From NCBI RefSeq assembly GCF_020171315.1, contig NZ_JAIUZP010000007.1:1-64000 (forward strand): a DNA stretch of 64,000 nt. The letters run 5' to 3'. A program made the translations under genes and the position numbers. The notes beneath the pieces are model-generated. The model made no database searches. It was not told the DNA's origin and saw only the letters and a program-made list of their open reading frames with translations. Positions 25,771-34,123 of the stretch are shown here, in pieces (within the stretch, counting starts at the first letter, position 1; the number at the start of each line of letters is the position of its first letter). Origin of the DNA: Pseudooceanicola nanhaiensis. Its GTDB lineage: Bacteria > Pseudomonadota > Alphaproteobacteria > Rhodobacterales > Rhodobacteraceae.

Positions 25771-27282
25771 TCAGTTACTCCCGGTGCGGCCGAAGAGCCG
25801 CGTTTTGGCAACCCGCCAGAGCGGCGTTTGCGAGACGAAGATGAAGATCACGGCGAGCAGCAGAACCGTCGAGAGCGGGCTGCTGAAGATGCCGGAGAAG
25901 AAGCGGCCGAGGTCCTCGCGCTCCGAGATGATCGCGCGGCGCCAGTTGTCGTCCAGCAGGCGCGACAGGATCACGCCGAGGATCACCGGACCCAGCGGGT
26001 AGCCGTAGTGCCGCATGAAGTAGCCGAAGACGCCGAAGCCGAGCATCCAGTAGACATCCGTGACCGAGTTGTTCACGGCGAAGGCGCCCACGATGGAGAG
26101 CAGCAGGATCAGCGGGATCAGCACCGAGCGGGGCATCTCGACGATCTTGGTGAAGATCTTGATGCCGGTCAGGCCGAAGAGCAGGATGAAGAAGTTCGCC
26201 ATCACCAGCGCGCCGACGATGAACCAGAACATGTTCGGGTTGTCGACCATCAGCATGGGGCCGGGGTTCAGCCCGTGGATGAAGAGCGCGCCGATCATGA
26301 TCGCGGTCACCGCGTCGCCGGGGATGCCGAGGGTCATCATCGGGATGAAGGCCCCGCCCACGGCGGCGTTGTTGGCGGTCTCGGGGGCGACGAGGCCCTC
26401 GATCGCACCGTCACCGAAGGGCCGCGAGGGGTTCTTGGTGACGCGCTTGGCATGGTCGTAGGCCATCAGCGCCGCGATGTCGCCGCCGGTGCCGGGCAGG
26501 GCGCCGATGATCACCCCGATGGTCGAGGTCTGCATCGAGAGCGGCAGGTGTTTCTTCACGGTGCCGAGCGAGGGCACGATACGGCTGATCTTCTGCTTCA
26601 CGGCGGTCTTGTCGACGTGGTGCAGTTGCAGCAGCGCCTCGGAGACGCCGAACATCCCGATCATAACGGCGATGAAGGAAATCCCGCCTTCCATGATCTG
26701 CAGGTCAAAGGTGAAGCGTTCGGTGAAGGTCAGCGGGTCGCGGCCCACGGCGCCGATGGCGATGCCGAGGGCGCCGGCAAAGATGCCCTTGACCAGCGAA
26801 CCGGAGGAGAGCGAGCCCACCAGCAGGATGCCGAGGATCGCCAGCAGCATGTAGTCGCGCGGCTGGAACTTCAGCGCGAAGTCCGAGACGAAGGGCGCGG
26901 CAAGGGCGAGGACGGCGATGCCGACGAAGCCGCCAATGAAGGACATGACGGTGCTGACGCCGATGGCGGTGCCCGCCTCTCCCCGCTGGGCCATGGGATA
27001 GCCGTCCATCGCCGTGGCGATGGCCGAGGGCGCGCCAGGGATGTTCAGCAGGATCGCGGTCCGCGAGCCGCCGTAGACGCCGCCCATGTAGATGCCGACC
27101 ATCAGCGCAAGCGCCGGGTAGACCTCCCACGAGAAGGTGAAGGAGATCAGGATCGACACCGCCATGGTGACGGAGAGACCGGGGATCGCGCCGATATAGA
27201 CACCGGCAAAGGTGCCGAGACCCACCAGAAGCAGCAGTTGCGGCTGGGTGATGACGGTCAGGAAGGCGAGGAACATATCCAT
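25771..27282 (-). CDS. tctA: Tripartite tricarboxylate transporter large membrane subunit TctA
   Basis: The protein has 503 residues and about eleven to twelve membrane segments. The TctA signatures G-x-x-x-G-A-I-P-G-L-S and, in the second half, I-G-A-L-P-G-T-G-G-D are intact, as is F-I-P-M-M-T-L-G-I-P-G. The family takes up organic acids with the secondary ion gradient. The start codon overlaps the tctB stop by one base, and aroE follows after three bases. The likely cargo is a hydroaromatic acid such as quinate or shikimate. Confidence 0.93.
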   Translation of the reverse strand: MDMFLAFLTVITQPQLLLLVGLGTFAGVYIGAIPGLSVTMAVSILISFTFSWEVYPALALMVGIYMGGVYGGSRTAILLNIPGAPSAIATAMDGYPMAQRGEAGTAIGVSTVMSFIGGFVGIAVLALAAPFVSDFALKFQPRDYMLLAILGILLVGSLSSGSLVKGIFAGALGIAIGAVGRDPLTFTERFTFDLQIMEGGISFIAVMIGMFGVSEALLQLHHVDKTAVKQKISRIVPSLGTVKKHLPLSMQTSTIGVIIGALPGTGGDIAALMAYDHAKRVTKNPSRPFGDGAIEGLVAPETANNAAVGGAFIPMMTLGIPGDAVTAIMIGALFIHGLNPGPMLMVDNPNMFWFIVGALVMANFFILLFGLTGIKIFTKIVEMPRSVLIPLILLLSIVGAFAVNNSVTDVYWMLGFGVFGYFMRHYGYPLGPVILGVILSRLLDDNWRRAIISEREDLGRFFSGIFSSPLSTVLLLAVIFIFVSQTPLWRVAKTRLFGRTGSN

Positions 27283-27857
27283 CAGGCGGCCCCTCCGGAG
27301 GTGAGGTTACGGAAGAACTGGAGGATTTCCGCCTCGGGCACGATGCCTGCGGGCATGAGCACGGAGAAGACGATGCGGAAGACGATCCAGATGATCAGCA
27401 GGGTGAAGAGCGAGACGCCGATGGCAAAGCCCCAGCCCCGGTCGGAGAGCAGCTTGACCGAGGCGATCAGGAAGAGCGCCGCCGTGGGTAGGAAGCCAAG
27501 CGGGATCAGCAGTGCGCCGAAGGCGGCAAGGAAGACGACGAAGACGATCACCTTCACCGGCAGGATGTCGCGGGAGAGGGTCTCGGTCGTGACCTTGGGC
27601 CGGCGCGCGGTCTTCACGAGGATGACGAGGGCCGAGATCGCCATGGCCGCGGTGGTTGCCATCGGCACGGCGCCGGGGGCCGAGAGGGCGTCGAAGCCCG
27701 AGATGCCATAGGCGCTCCACAGCAGGTAGAGGCTGGCCAGAGCCATGATGACGGCAAAGCCCAGTTCGCCGGGGCGGCGTTCCTTGGTGTAGCCGCCGGG
27801 GGTGGCGTCGGACGTGCCGTCGTGATGATCGGCGTCGCCGCGGTAGTCGGGATCCAT
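27282..27857 (-). CDS. tctB: Tripartite tricarboxylate transporter small membrane subunit TctB
   Basis: The protein has 191 residues. After a hydrophilic 30-residue head rich in Asp, Gly and His, four membrane segments follow, as in the TctB family. The start at 27857 follows GAGGAGGACAGA. Directly before it lies a stem-loop separating it from tctC. It overlaps tctA by one base. Confidence 0.88.
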   Translation of the reverse strand: MDPDYRGDADHHDGTSDATPGGYTKERRPGELGFAVIMALASLYLLWSAYGISGFDALSAPGAVPMATTAAMAISALVILVKTARRPKVTTETLSRDILPVKVIVFVVFLAAFGALLIPLGFLPTAALFLIASVKLLSDRGWGFAIGVSLFTLLIIWIVFRIVFSVLMPAGIVPEAEILQFFRNLTSGGAA

Positions 27858-27917
27858 TCTGTCCTCCTCAGTGTCGCCCGTGGCGGCGGGGGCCGCTGCG
27901 ACCTGGTCCAACGAGAA

Positions 27918-27947
27918 GCGCCGCCCATCGGAGAAGACGGGCGGCGC
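27918..27947 (-). other. Stem-loop between tctC and tctB
   Basis: A 9-bp perfect stem (GCGCCGCCC/GGGCGGCGC) encloses a 12-base loop that can extend by further pairs. There is no T-tract on the transcribed strand. It is placed to favour binding-protein mRNA over membrane-subunit mRNA. Confidence 0.6.
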
Positions 27948-27990
27948 CGAAGTACGAAATCAGATGTTTCGTCTGGCCCGCTTCAGCGGA

Positions 27991-28995
27991 TCATTCGCCG
28001 GGCTTGGCGATGCCGAACTTCTCGGGCGAGGCCTTGGTGAGGCCCGCGTCCTGAAGCAGCCACGCGGTGTTCTGCTGCCAGGTGGTGAGGAAGTCCTGCG
28101 CCTCGGCGCCCGAGATGTTCATGATGGTGTAGCCGCGGCCGTCCATCAGGCTGATGAAGTCGGCGTTCTCTGCACCGGCGGCATAGGCCTCGGTCAGCTT
28201 GGCCACCACGTCATCGGGGGTGCCGTTCTTGACGAAGACGCCAAAGAAGGGGCCCCAGGGCAGCAGGCTGGAGTAGCCGTCGTTGAATTCCGTCACCGGC
28301 TTCACGTCGGGCAGCTTGTCCGAGGCTTCCACGTCCATGATCGCCAGCGGCTTCATCTTGCCGCCGCGGATCGATTCGATGGCCGCGCCGAGAACGGCAG
28401 GCATCACGTCGATGGCGCCACCCTGAAGTGCGGTCAGCGCGGGGCCGTCGCCGTCGTAGGGCACCGAGATCACGTCGAGGTCGCCTTCGACGCTTTCCAT
28501 CATCGCGGTGATGACGGAGGGCAGGCCGCCGGGGCCGGTCGCGCCGAGGCGCAGCTCACCGGGGTTTTCCGCGATGTACTTCATCATGCCCGCGTAATCG
28601 TCGAAGGGGGCATCGACGTTGGCGACCAGAACGGCCGTGCCGCGCGCCAGCAGGTTGATCGGGGTGAACTCGCTGTAGTCCTTGTCGCCCAGGCCCATCA
28701 CCTTGTAGAGCAGCGGGTTTTCCGCACCCATCAGCAGGGTGTAGCCATCGGCCTTGGCGCCGGCGACGTGGTTCAGCGCGATGGCGCCCACGGCCCCGGT
28801 CATGTTCTGAAGGACGACGGTGCCGCCGAGGACGTCCTCGGCATGGGGCGTGACCGAGCGCATCACCGTGTCGGTGGAGCCACCGGCCCCCCACTGGATG
28901 ATGCCCTGGATCTCTTTCGTCGGGTAGTCAGCAGCGGCCGCAGAGGTTGCGCCCAGAACCAGCGCCGACACGGCGCCTACGATAAAGTGCTTCAT
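27991..28995 (-). CDS. tctC: Tripartite tricarboxylate transporter binding protein TctC
   Basis: The protein has 334 residues with a signal peptide ending at A-A-A-A-D (about residue 22). The Bug/TctC fold shows in Y-P-T-K-E-I near the N-terminus, G-A-G-G-S-T-D-T and the N-x-T-G-A-V-G-A-I-A loop near residue 65-75 that binds ligand carboxylate. The start at 28995 is supported by GGGAGGAA. It is the first gene of the tctCBA-aroE-quiC operon. Confidence 0.92.
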   Translation of the reverse strand: MKHFIVGAVSALVLGATSAAAADYPTKEIQGIIQWGAGGSTDTVMRSVTPHAEDVLGGTVVLQNMTGAVGAIALNHVAGAKADGYTLLMGAENPLLYKVMGLGDKDYSEFTPINLLARGTAVLVANVDAPFDDYAGMMKYIAENPGELRLGATGPGGLPSVITAMMESVEGDLDVISVPYDGDGPALTALQGGAIDVMPAVLGAAIESIRGGKMKPLAIMDVEASDKLPDVKPVTEFNDGYSSLLPWGPFFGVFVKNGTPDDVVAKLTEAYAAGAENADFISLMDGRGYTIMNISGAEAQDFLTTWQQNTAWLLQDAGLTKASPEKFGIAKPGE

Positions 28996-29131
28996 GGTTT
29001 CCTCCCAAAAGCTCCTCCGGCGGCTGACCAAGCGCACGATTGTTGCGCATTTCACCGCCGTTGAGACAATTTGCCTCTGTCGCTCCATAACGTCAAATAT
29101 CCTGTCTGCGCAATCATGAACATGATGTTAA

Positions 29132-30064
29132 TCATTCACGGCGCCGTGTGGCGGGCACCTGCCAGTGCTGCGCGGCCTCGGCCAGCTCCTTGCGGAACTG
29201 TTTTATGGCGTATTCCGCGAAGTTGGACAGCACGCGGCCCTTCTTGCGCACCACGTAGATCGAGATCGAGCCCTCTTCCTTCAGGGGGCGCCGTGCGATG
29301 CCGGGCATATAGACCTCCGCGACCGAGAACTCGTCGATCACCGCCACGCCGAGCCCGTGGCGCACGAGGCTGACGACCGTCTGGGCGAATCGGCCCCGGA
29401 CGCTCTGCGTCATCTCGATGCCGGCCTCGCGGAAGGGTTTCGCCACGAAGGCACCATAAGGGTCGGAGGGGTCCACGCCGATCAGGGGCTCCTGCGCCAG
29501 ATCGTGGAGCGAGACCACCTCCTGTGCGCAGAGAGGATGATCCTCGGGCAGGATCGCCACAAGACGGCCGACGGCGATCTCCTCATTCTCGATGCCCGGG
29601 TTGCGGACGGGGGAGGACATGATCACGAACTCCCCCCGCTCCAGCAGCAGGTAGTCGATCGTCTCCTCGATCTTGAGGATGTTCAGGTCGATGAAGAGGT
29701 CGGGGTAGCGCCCGCGCAGCGAGCGGATCGCCCGCGCCGCGATGAACTGCGCCACCGAGGGGGCAGAGGCAAAGGACAGCCGCACGTCGTGGCCCTTGTG
29801 CAGCGAGTCGAGCGCCATCTGCAGGTTCTCGACCCCGTTGTAGACCTCGCGGATCTGGTCGAAGACGGCCCCGGCCTCCACCGCCGGTACGAAAAGCCCG
29901 GCGCGGCGTTCAAAGAGGCGCAGGCCCAGCGATTCCTCTGTATGCTTGATCAAACGGCTGATTCCGGGCGCCGAAACGCCAAGGTGCTCTGCCGCACCGC
30001 TGATCGTCCCGCGCAGCATCACCGCGCGGATCACCTCGATCTGCCGAAGCGTGATCTCTCGCAT
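29132..30064 (-). CDS. LysR-family regulator beside the tct and flavoprotein genes
   Basis: The protein has 310 residues. The N-terminal helix-turn-helix includes G-T-I-S-G-A-A-E-H-L-G-V-S-A-P-G-I-S-R. The effector domain starts near residue 90. The start at 30064 follows GGGAGGAGGAG. It lies upstream of tctC on the same strand and is divergent from the flavoprotein gene. It probably controls one or both of them, with control sequences in 28996-29131 (small repeat ATCAT-GAAC-ATGAT at 29113-29126) and 30065-30179. Confidence 0.9.
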   Translation of the reverse strand: MREITLRQIEVIRAVMLRGTISGAAEHLGVSAPGISRLIKHTEESLGLRLFERRAGLFVPAVEAGAVFDQIREVYNGVENLQMALDSLHKGHDVRLSFASAPSVAQFIAARAIRSLRGRYPDLFIDLNILKIEETIDYLLLERGEFVIMSSPVRNPGIENEEIAVGRLVAILPEDHPLCAQEVVSLHDLAQEPLIGVDPSDPYGAFVAKPFREAGIEMTQSVRGRFAQTVVSLVRHGLGVAVIDEFSVAEVYMPGIARRPLKEEGSISIYVVRKKGRVLSNFAEYAIKQFRKELAEAAQHWQVPATRRRE

Positions 30065-30082
30065 GGGGTCTCCTCCTCCCAT

Positions 30083-30129
30083 CTTAACGCCGTGTTACGA
30101 CGCTGGCGAATTTGATAATTGACGTTAAG
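30083..30129. promoter_or_regulatory. Spaced inverted repeat CTTAACG...CGTTAAG in the lysR/flavoprotein divergent promoter
   Basis: CTTAACG at 30083-30089 and CGTTAAG at 30123-30129 are exact inverted copies whose starts lie 40 bases apart, close to four helix turns. The AT-rich interior (AATTTGATAATTGA) would suit promoters. Such an arrangement fits two LysR half-sites, but this is inference. Confidence 0.4.
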
Positions 30130-30179
30130 GCCGGATGGCAAGACATATCCGGTGTACAAGGTCGGGAGGTGTGTGCGGG

Positions 30180-31853
30180 ATGAAATCGGAAACCGATATC
30201 GTCGTGCTGGGCTCGGGCGCTGCGGGGCTCTGCGCCGCGGTGACGGCGGCCCATTTGGGGGCCCGCGTGGTCCTGCTGGAAAAGGCCGATGTGCTGGGCG
30301 GCACCACCGCCTGGTCCGGTGGCTGGATCTTCGCGCCGCGCAATCCCGTGGCCGTCCGCGCCGGGATCAATGAGCCGGAAGAGGCTCCGCGCGAGTACCT
30401 GAAGGCGGTCCTTGGCAATCATTACGAGCCCGAGCGGGTGGAGGCCTTCCTGAAGGCCGCGCCCGAGATGGTCGGCTTCCTCGAAGAGAACACTGCCGTC
30501 GCCTGGGAAGGCGGGCTGAAGATCCCCGATACCTACAGCCACCAGCCCGGTGCGGGCATGGGCGGGCGCTCTGTCATCGCGGCGCCCTATGATGCGCGCG
30601 GGCTGGGCAAGGCGGTCTCGCTGCTGCGCGAACCGGTGCGGGAGACGACCTTCCACGGCATGACCATTCAGGCCGGGCCGGACCTGCGCGCCTTCATGAC
30701 GATGACGCGCTCTTTCCCGGCCTTCGTCCATGCGACGAAGCGGGTGCTGCGCCACATGAGGGACCTCGCCTTTCATCGGCGGGGGATGGACCTGCGCAAC
30801 GGCACGGCGCTGATCGGGCGTCTTGTGCGCTCGGCGCTGGACAAGGATGTCGAGATCCGAACCGGCGTCGCCGTGCGGGAGTTGCTGGTGGAGGAGGGCC
30901 GCGTGACTGGTGTCCTCTTGCCCGACGGGACCGAATTGCGCGCGACCCGGGGCGTGGTGCTGGCCTGTGGCGGCTTCCCGCAGGACATGGGGCGCCGCGC
31001 GGGCCTGATGCCGCGGAATGACGAACACCGCACGCTGGCGGTGGAGACGGCCACCGGCGACGGGCTGCGGCTGGCCGAGGGCGCGGGCGGTGTCGTGCGC
31101 ACCGATCAGGCGCGCCCCGCGGCCTTCTGCCCGGTCTCGACCGTGCGCTGGCCTGACGGGCGCGTGGCGCAGTTCCCGCATATCATCGACCGGGGCAAGC
31201 CGGGGGTCATCGGCGTGCTGGCCGATGGCAAGCGGTTCTGCAACGAAGGTCTGGGCTACCACGACTATGTCGAGGCCCTGCTGAAGGCGGTGCCGGAGGG
31301 CACGCCCGCGCGGTCGTGGATGGTCTGCGATCACCGCTTCCTGCGGCGCTTCGGCCTTGGCGTCGTGCGGCCCCAGCCGGCGCCGTGGCGCCAGTGGGTT
31401 GGCCGCGGCTACCTTAAGACCGACACCACGATCGAGGGGCTGGCAGCGCAGTGCGGAATAGACCCGAAAGGCCTGTTAGAGACTATTTCCGACTGGAACG
31501 CGGGCGCGGTGAAGGGCGAGGATCCGGCCTTCCACCGGGGCACCACGGCCTACATGCGGCTGCAGGGCGACCCGGATCAGGCGCCGAACCCCAATGTCGC
31601 GCCGATCCTCAAGCCGCCGTTCCACGCGGTCGAGGTCGTGCCCGGCAGCTTCGGCACTTTCTCGGGGATTTCGACCGATGCGAAGGCCCGCGTCTTGCAG
31701 GCCGATGGCACGCCGGTGCCCGGGCTGTACGCCGCCGGGACCGATGCGGCCAGCGTCTTTGGCGGCTTCTATCCGGCGGGGGGCATCGCCATCGGCCCCG
31801 CCCTGACCTTCGGCTATATCGCCGGGCGCGATGCCGCCCAGAAAGAGACCTGA
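30180..31853 (+). CDS. FAD-dependent oxidoreductase of the fumarate reductase/KstD/tricarballylate dehydrogenase family
   Basis: The protein has 557 residues. The dinucleotide motif is G-S-G-A-A-G-L-C-A-A (about 11-20), followed by L-E-K and G-G-T-T-A-W-S-G-G. The C-terminal FAD motif is G-T-D-A-A-S, then Y-P-A-G-G-I-A-I-G-P-A. No signal peptide, heme or membrane segment is seen. Family members dehydrogenate steroids, tricarballylate or cyclic acids. The context (hydroaromatic catabolism) suggests a ring dehydrogenation step, but the substrate is unknown. The start was set at 30180 behind GGGAGGT. The next gene begins one base after its stop. Confidence 0.82.
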   Translation: MKSETDIVVLGSGAAGLCAAVTAAHLGARVVLLEKADVLGGTTAWSGGWIFAPRNPVAVRAGINEPEEAPREYLKAVLGNHYEPERVEAFLKAAPEMVGFLEENTAVAWEGGLKIPDTYSHQPGAGMGGRSVIAAPYDARGLGKAVSLLREPVRETTFHGMTIQAGPDLRAFMTMTRSFPAFVHATKRVLRHMRDLAFHRRGMDLRNGTALIGRLVRSALDKDVEIRTGVAVRELLVEEGRVTGVLLPDGTELRATRGVVLACGGFPQDMGRRAGLMPRNDEHRTLAVETATGDGLRLAEGAGGVVRTDQARPAAFCPVSTVRWPDGRVAQFPHIIDRGKPGVIGVLADGKRFCNEGLGYHDYVEALLKAVPEGTPARSWMVCDHRFLRRFGLGVVRPQPAPWRQWVGRGYLKTDTTIEGLAAQCGIDPKGLLETISDWNAGAVKGEDPAFHRGTTAYMRLQGDPDQAPNPNVAPILKPPFHAVEVVPGSFGTFSGISTDAKARVLQADGTPVPGLYAAGTDAASVFGGFYPAGGIAIGPALTFGYIAGRDAAQKET

Positions 31854-31854
31854 G

Positions 31855-32661
31855 ATGACGAGAGCGCTGACCGTCGCCCATCTGACCGCCATCGACCTGC
31901 CCCCGCCGCAGTTCATCGAGGCCGCCGCCGAGGCGGGCTTCGACGGGGTGGGCCTGCGCCTGATCAAGGTGACCGAGGACAGCCCCGGTTATCCGCTGAT
32001 GGACGACCCGGCCCTGCTGAAACAGACGCAGGCGGCGCTGGCGGCGACCGGGCTGAAGGTGCCGGATATCGAGTTCCTGAAGATCACCCCCGAGACGGAT
32101 GTCGCCACGCTGGAGCCGCTTCTGGACGCAGGCGCCGCGCTGGGCGCGCAGACGCTGATCACCGCGCCCTATGATGACGACCTCGACCGCCTCGCGGATC
32201 GTCTCGCCGCGATTGCCGAGCTGGCCGCGCCGCGTGGCATTCGCCCGGTGCTGGAGTTCTTCCCATGGACGGTGGTCCCCGATCTGGCGACCTGCTGGCA
32301 GGTGGTGCAAAAAGCCGGGCCGCAGGTGGGACTGCTGGCCGACAGCCTGCACATGGACCGCTCCCGCTCCGACCTCGCGCTGCTGAAGGCGATCCCGGCC
32401 GAGCGGATGCCCTTTGCCCATCTCTGCGATGCGATGGTGCAGGGCAGCTATACGACCGAGGAGCTGCTCTTCACTGCCCGCGCCGAACGGCTGGCGCCCG
32501 GCACCGGTGAGATCGACCTGCTGGCCTTCCTCCGTGCCCTGCCGTCCGAGATCCCCTTGGGGCTGGAGGTGCCGATGGCCGCGCTCACCAAGGCCGAGGG
32601 ACCCGAGGCGGTGCTGCGGCATATCGCCAAGGCCACGCGCGCCCTGCTGGCGCAGGTCTGA
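31855..32661 (+). CDS. Sugar-phosphate isomerase/epimerase-like TIM-barrel protein
   Basis: The protein has 268 residues of the AP_endonuc_2 (xylose isomerase-like) family. Likely metal ligands are the Glu in V-L-E-F-F-P, the Asp in L-A-D-S-L-H, the His in F-A-H-L-C-D and the late Glu in L-G-L-E-V-P. The family includes isomerases, epimerases and dehydroshikimate dehydratases. It is distinct from the TIM half of QuiC nearby. Coupling to the flavoprotein gene (one-base gap) suggests consecutive steps. It ends three bases from the convergent HxlR gene. Confidence 0.8.
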   Translation: MTRALTVAHLTAIDLPPPQFIEAAAEAGFDGVGLRLIKVTEDSPGYPLMDDPALLKQTQAALAATGLKVPDIEFLKITPETDVATLEPLLDAGAALGAQTLITAPYDDDLDRLADRLAAIAELAAPRGIRPVLEFFPWTVVPDLATCWQVVQKAGPQVGLLADSLHMDRSRSDLALLKAIPAERMPFAHLCDAMVQGSYTTEELLFTARAERLAPGTGEIDLLAFLRALPSEIPLGLEVPMAALTKAEGPEAVLRHIAKATRALLAQV

Positions 32662-32664
32662 GCC

Positions 32665-33042
32665 TCAGCCCGCCGCGCCGGGGATCCGGTGCAGGTTGGT
32701 CTCGATCCACTGTGAAAGCTCGCTGATCTTCTCGGCGGCTTCCTCCCCCAGCGGGGTGAGGCTGTATTCCACATGCGGCGGCACCACGTCATAGGCCTTG
32801 CGCAGTACGAAGCCGTCGGCCTCCAGCGTTTGCAGGGTCTGCGCCAGCATCCGTTCGCTGATGCCCGCGATCCGGCGCCGCATCTCGCTGAAGCGCAGAA
32901 CCTCGCCGCGCAGGGCGATCAGGATCAGCCCGCCCCAGCGGCTGGTGATATGGGTCAGGATCCGGCGCGAGGGGCAATCCGCCGCCATCACGTCCGGTGC
33001 GAAGCGGCTGTCCTGCCAGCCGAGGGTCGTGCTCTCTGACAT
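32665..33042 (-). CDS. HxlR-family redox-type regulator (YtfH/QorR type)
   Basis: The protein has 125 residues. The winged helix (about 24-110) begins after a conserved Cys in A-D-C-P-S-R-R-I-L, at the place where YodB/QorR-type sensors carry their quinone- or thiol-reactive Cys. It is divergent from qorB, the same arrangement as ytfH-ytfG in enteric bacteria. No ribosome-binding site is visible before the ATG, so it may be leaderless or weakly translated. It is a likely repressor of qorB and itself. Confidence 0.88.
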   Translation of the reverse strand: MSESTTLGWQDSRFAPDVMAADCPSRRILTHITSRWGGLILIALRGEVLRFSEMRRRIAGISERMLAQTLQTLEADGFVLRKAYDVVPPHVEYSLTPLGEEAAEKISELSQWIETNLHRIPGAAG

Positions 33043-33066
33043 TTTTCACACTAACATTTTTGTAGG

Positions 33067-33085
33067 TACTTCCGTTTCGTAAGTA
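33067..33085. promoter_or_regulatory. Probable HxlR operator between hxlR and qorB
   Basis: TACTT-CCGTTTCGT-AAGTA forms a 19-bp interrupted palindrome in the 98-base divergent intergenic region. The 5-bp arms are exact. Size and position fit known HxlR-family sites. Confidence 0.55.
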
Positions 33086-33140
33086 GGTGGTTAGGTTCGC
33101 CCCGTCAACATCCATCCCGTAAAGAGAAACGGAGACCCCC

Positions 33141-33989
33141 ATGACCATCGCCATCACCGGAGCTACCGGCCAACTGGGCCGCCTCGCCATTGCCGCGCTG
33201 AAAGACCGCGTGGCCGCCGAACAGATCGTCGCGCTCGTCCGTGATCCCGCCAAGGCCGCCGACCTCGGCGTTTCCGCCCGCGCCGCCGATTACCACGACA
33301 CCGACCAGCTGGCCGAAGCCGTGAAGGGCATCGACACGCTGGTGCTGATCTCGTCGAGCGACTTCAACGACCGCGCCGGCCAGCACAAGAATGTCATCGC
33401 CGCCGCCAAGGCCGCGGGCGTCAAGCACCTGATCTACACCAGCATCCTCAAGGGCTTCGACAACCCGATGATCCTTGCCGGCGATCACAAGACAACCGAG
33501 ACCGCCATCGCGGAGAGCGGCATCCCCGCCACGATCCTGCGCAACGGCTGGTACACCGAGAACTACACCGGGGCGCTGCCCGCCTCGGTCGAACATGGCG
33601 CGATCATCGGTGCCTCCGGTGATGGCAAGATCGCCAGCGCCGCGCGTAAGGACTACGCCGAGGCGATTGCCGTCGTCGCCACCACCGAAGGCCACGCAGG
33701 CAAGACTTATGAACTGGCGGGTGACGAGGCCTACACCATCGGCGAGATGGCCGAAGAGGTCTCGAAAGTCGTCGGCAAGACCGTGCCCTATCAGGTGCTG
33801 AGCCAGGCCGACTATGCCGCCGCGCTGACCCAGATCGGCCTGCCCGAGCCGGTGGCCCAGATCTTTGCCGACAGTGATGCCCGCGCCGGTGACAGCGCCG
33901 CGCTCTTCGATGACAGCAAGACGCTGAGCGCCCTCATCGGCCGCCCCACGACGCCCATGTCGGAAACAGTTGCCGCAACTTTTGCGTGA
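33141..33989 (+). CDS. qorB: NAD(P)H:quinone oxidoreductase QorB (YtfG type)
   Basis: The protein has 282 residues of the NmrA-like atypical SDR family. The nucleotide motif is G-A-T-G-Q-L-G at residues 7-13. L-I-S-S-S, the R-N-G-W-Y-T-E-N-Y block and D-D-S-K-T-L-S near the end are close to Escherichia coli QorB. It reduces quinones in the cytosol and so protects against quinone stress. It is followed by a strong stem-loop and is probably a single-gene transcript controlled by the divergent HxlR protein. Confidence 0.93.
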   Translation: MTIAITGATGQLGRLAIAALKDRVAAEQIVALVRDPAKAADLGVSARAADYHDTDQLAEAVKGIDTLVLISSSDFNDRAGQHKNVIAAAKAAGVKHLIYTSILKGFDNPMILAGDHKTTETAIAESGIPATILRNGWYTENYTGALPASVEHGAIIGASGDGKIASAARKDYAEAIAVVATTEGHAGKTYELAGDEAYTIGEMAEEVSKVVGKTVPYQVLSQADYAAALTQIGLPEPVAQIFADSDARAGDSAALFDDSKTLSALIGRPTTPMSETVAATFA

Positions 33990-33998
33990 TTGCGCACA

Positions 33999-34029
33999 GG
34001 GTTTGCCCCTTTTGAGGAGGGGCAAACCC
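33999..34029 (+). terminator. Stem-loop terminator after qorB
   Basis: An 11-bp perfect stem (GGGTTTGCCCC/GGGGCAAACCC) with a nine-base loop begins ten bases after the qorB stop. No long T-tract follows, so it may be imperfect. Confidence 0.7.
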
Positions 34030-34085
34030 GCAAATGCTTTCATGTAAATGGAATCTTTGTTGCTCCGAAATTCACATTTGGTCAG

Positions 34086-34105
34086 TCTAAAATTCAACTT
34101 TTAGA
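34086..34105. promoter_or_regulatory. Inverted repeat upstream of the Rrf2 gene
   Basis: TCTAAAA-TTCAAC-TTTTAGA has perfect 7-bp arms and ends 18 bases before the chosen GTG. The surrounding DNA (34030-34110) is unusually AT-rich for this window. A role as autoregulatory Rrf2 operator is likely from position alone. Confidence 0.5.
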
Positions 34106-34123
34106 ATTCCTTTGGGTGGGCCT

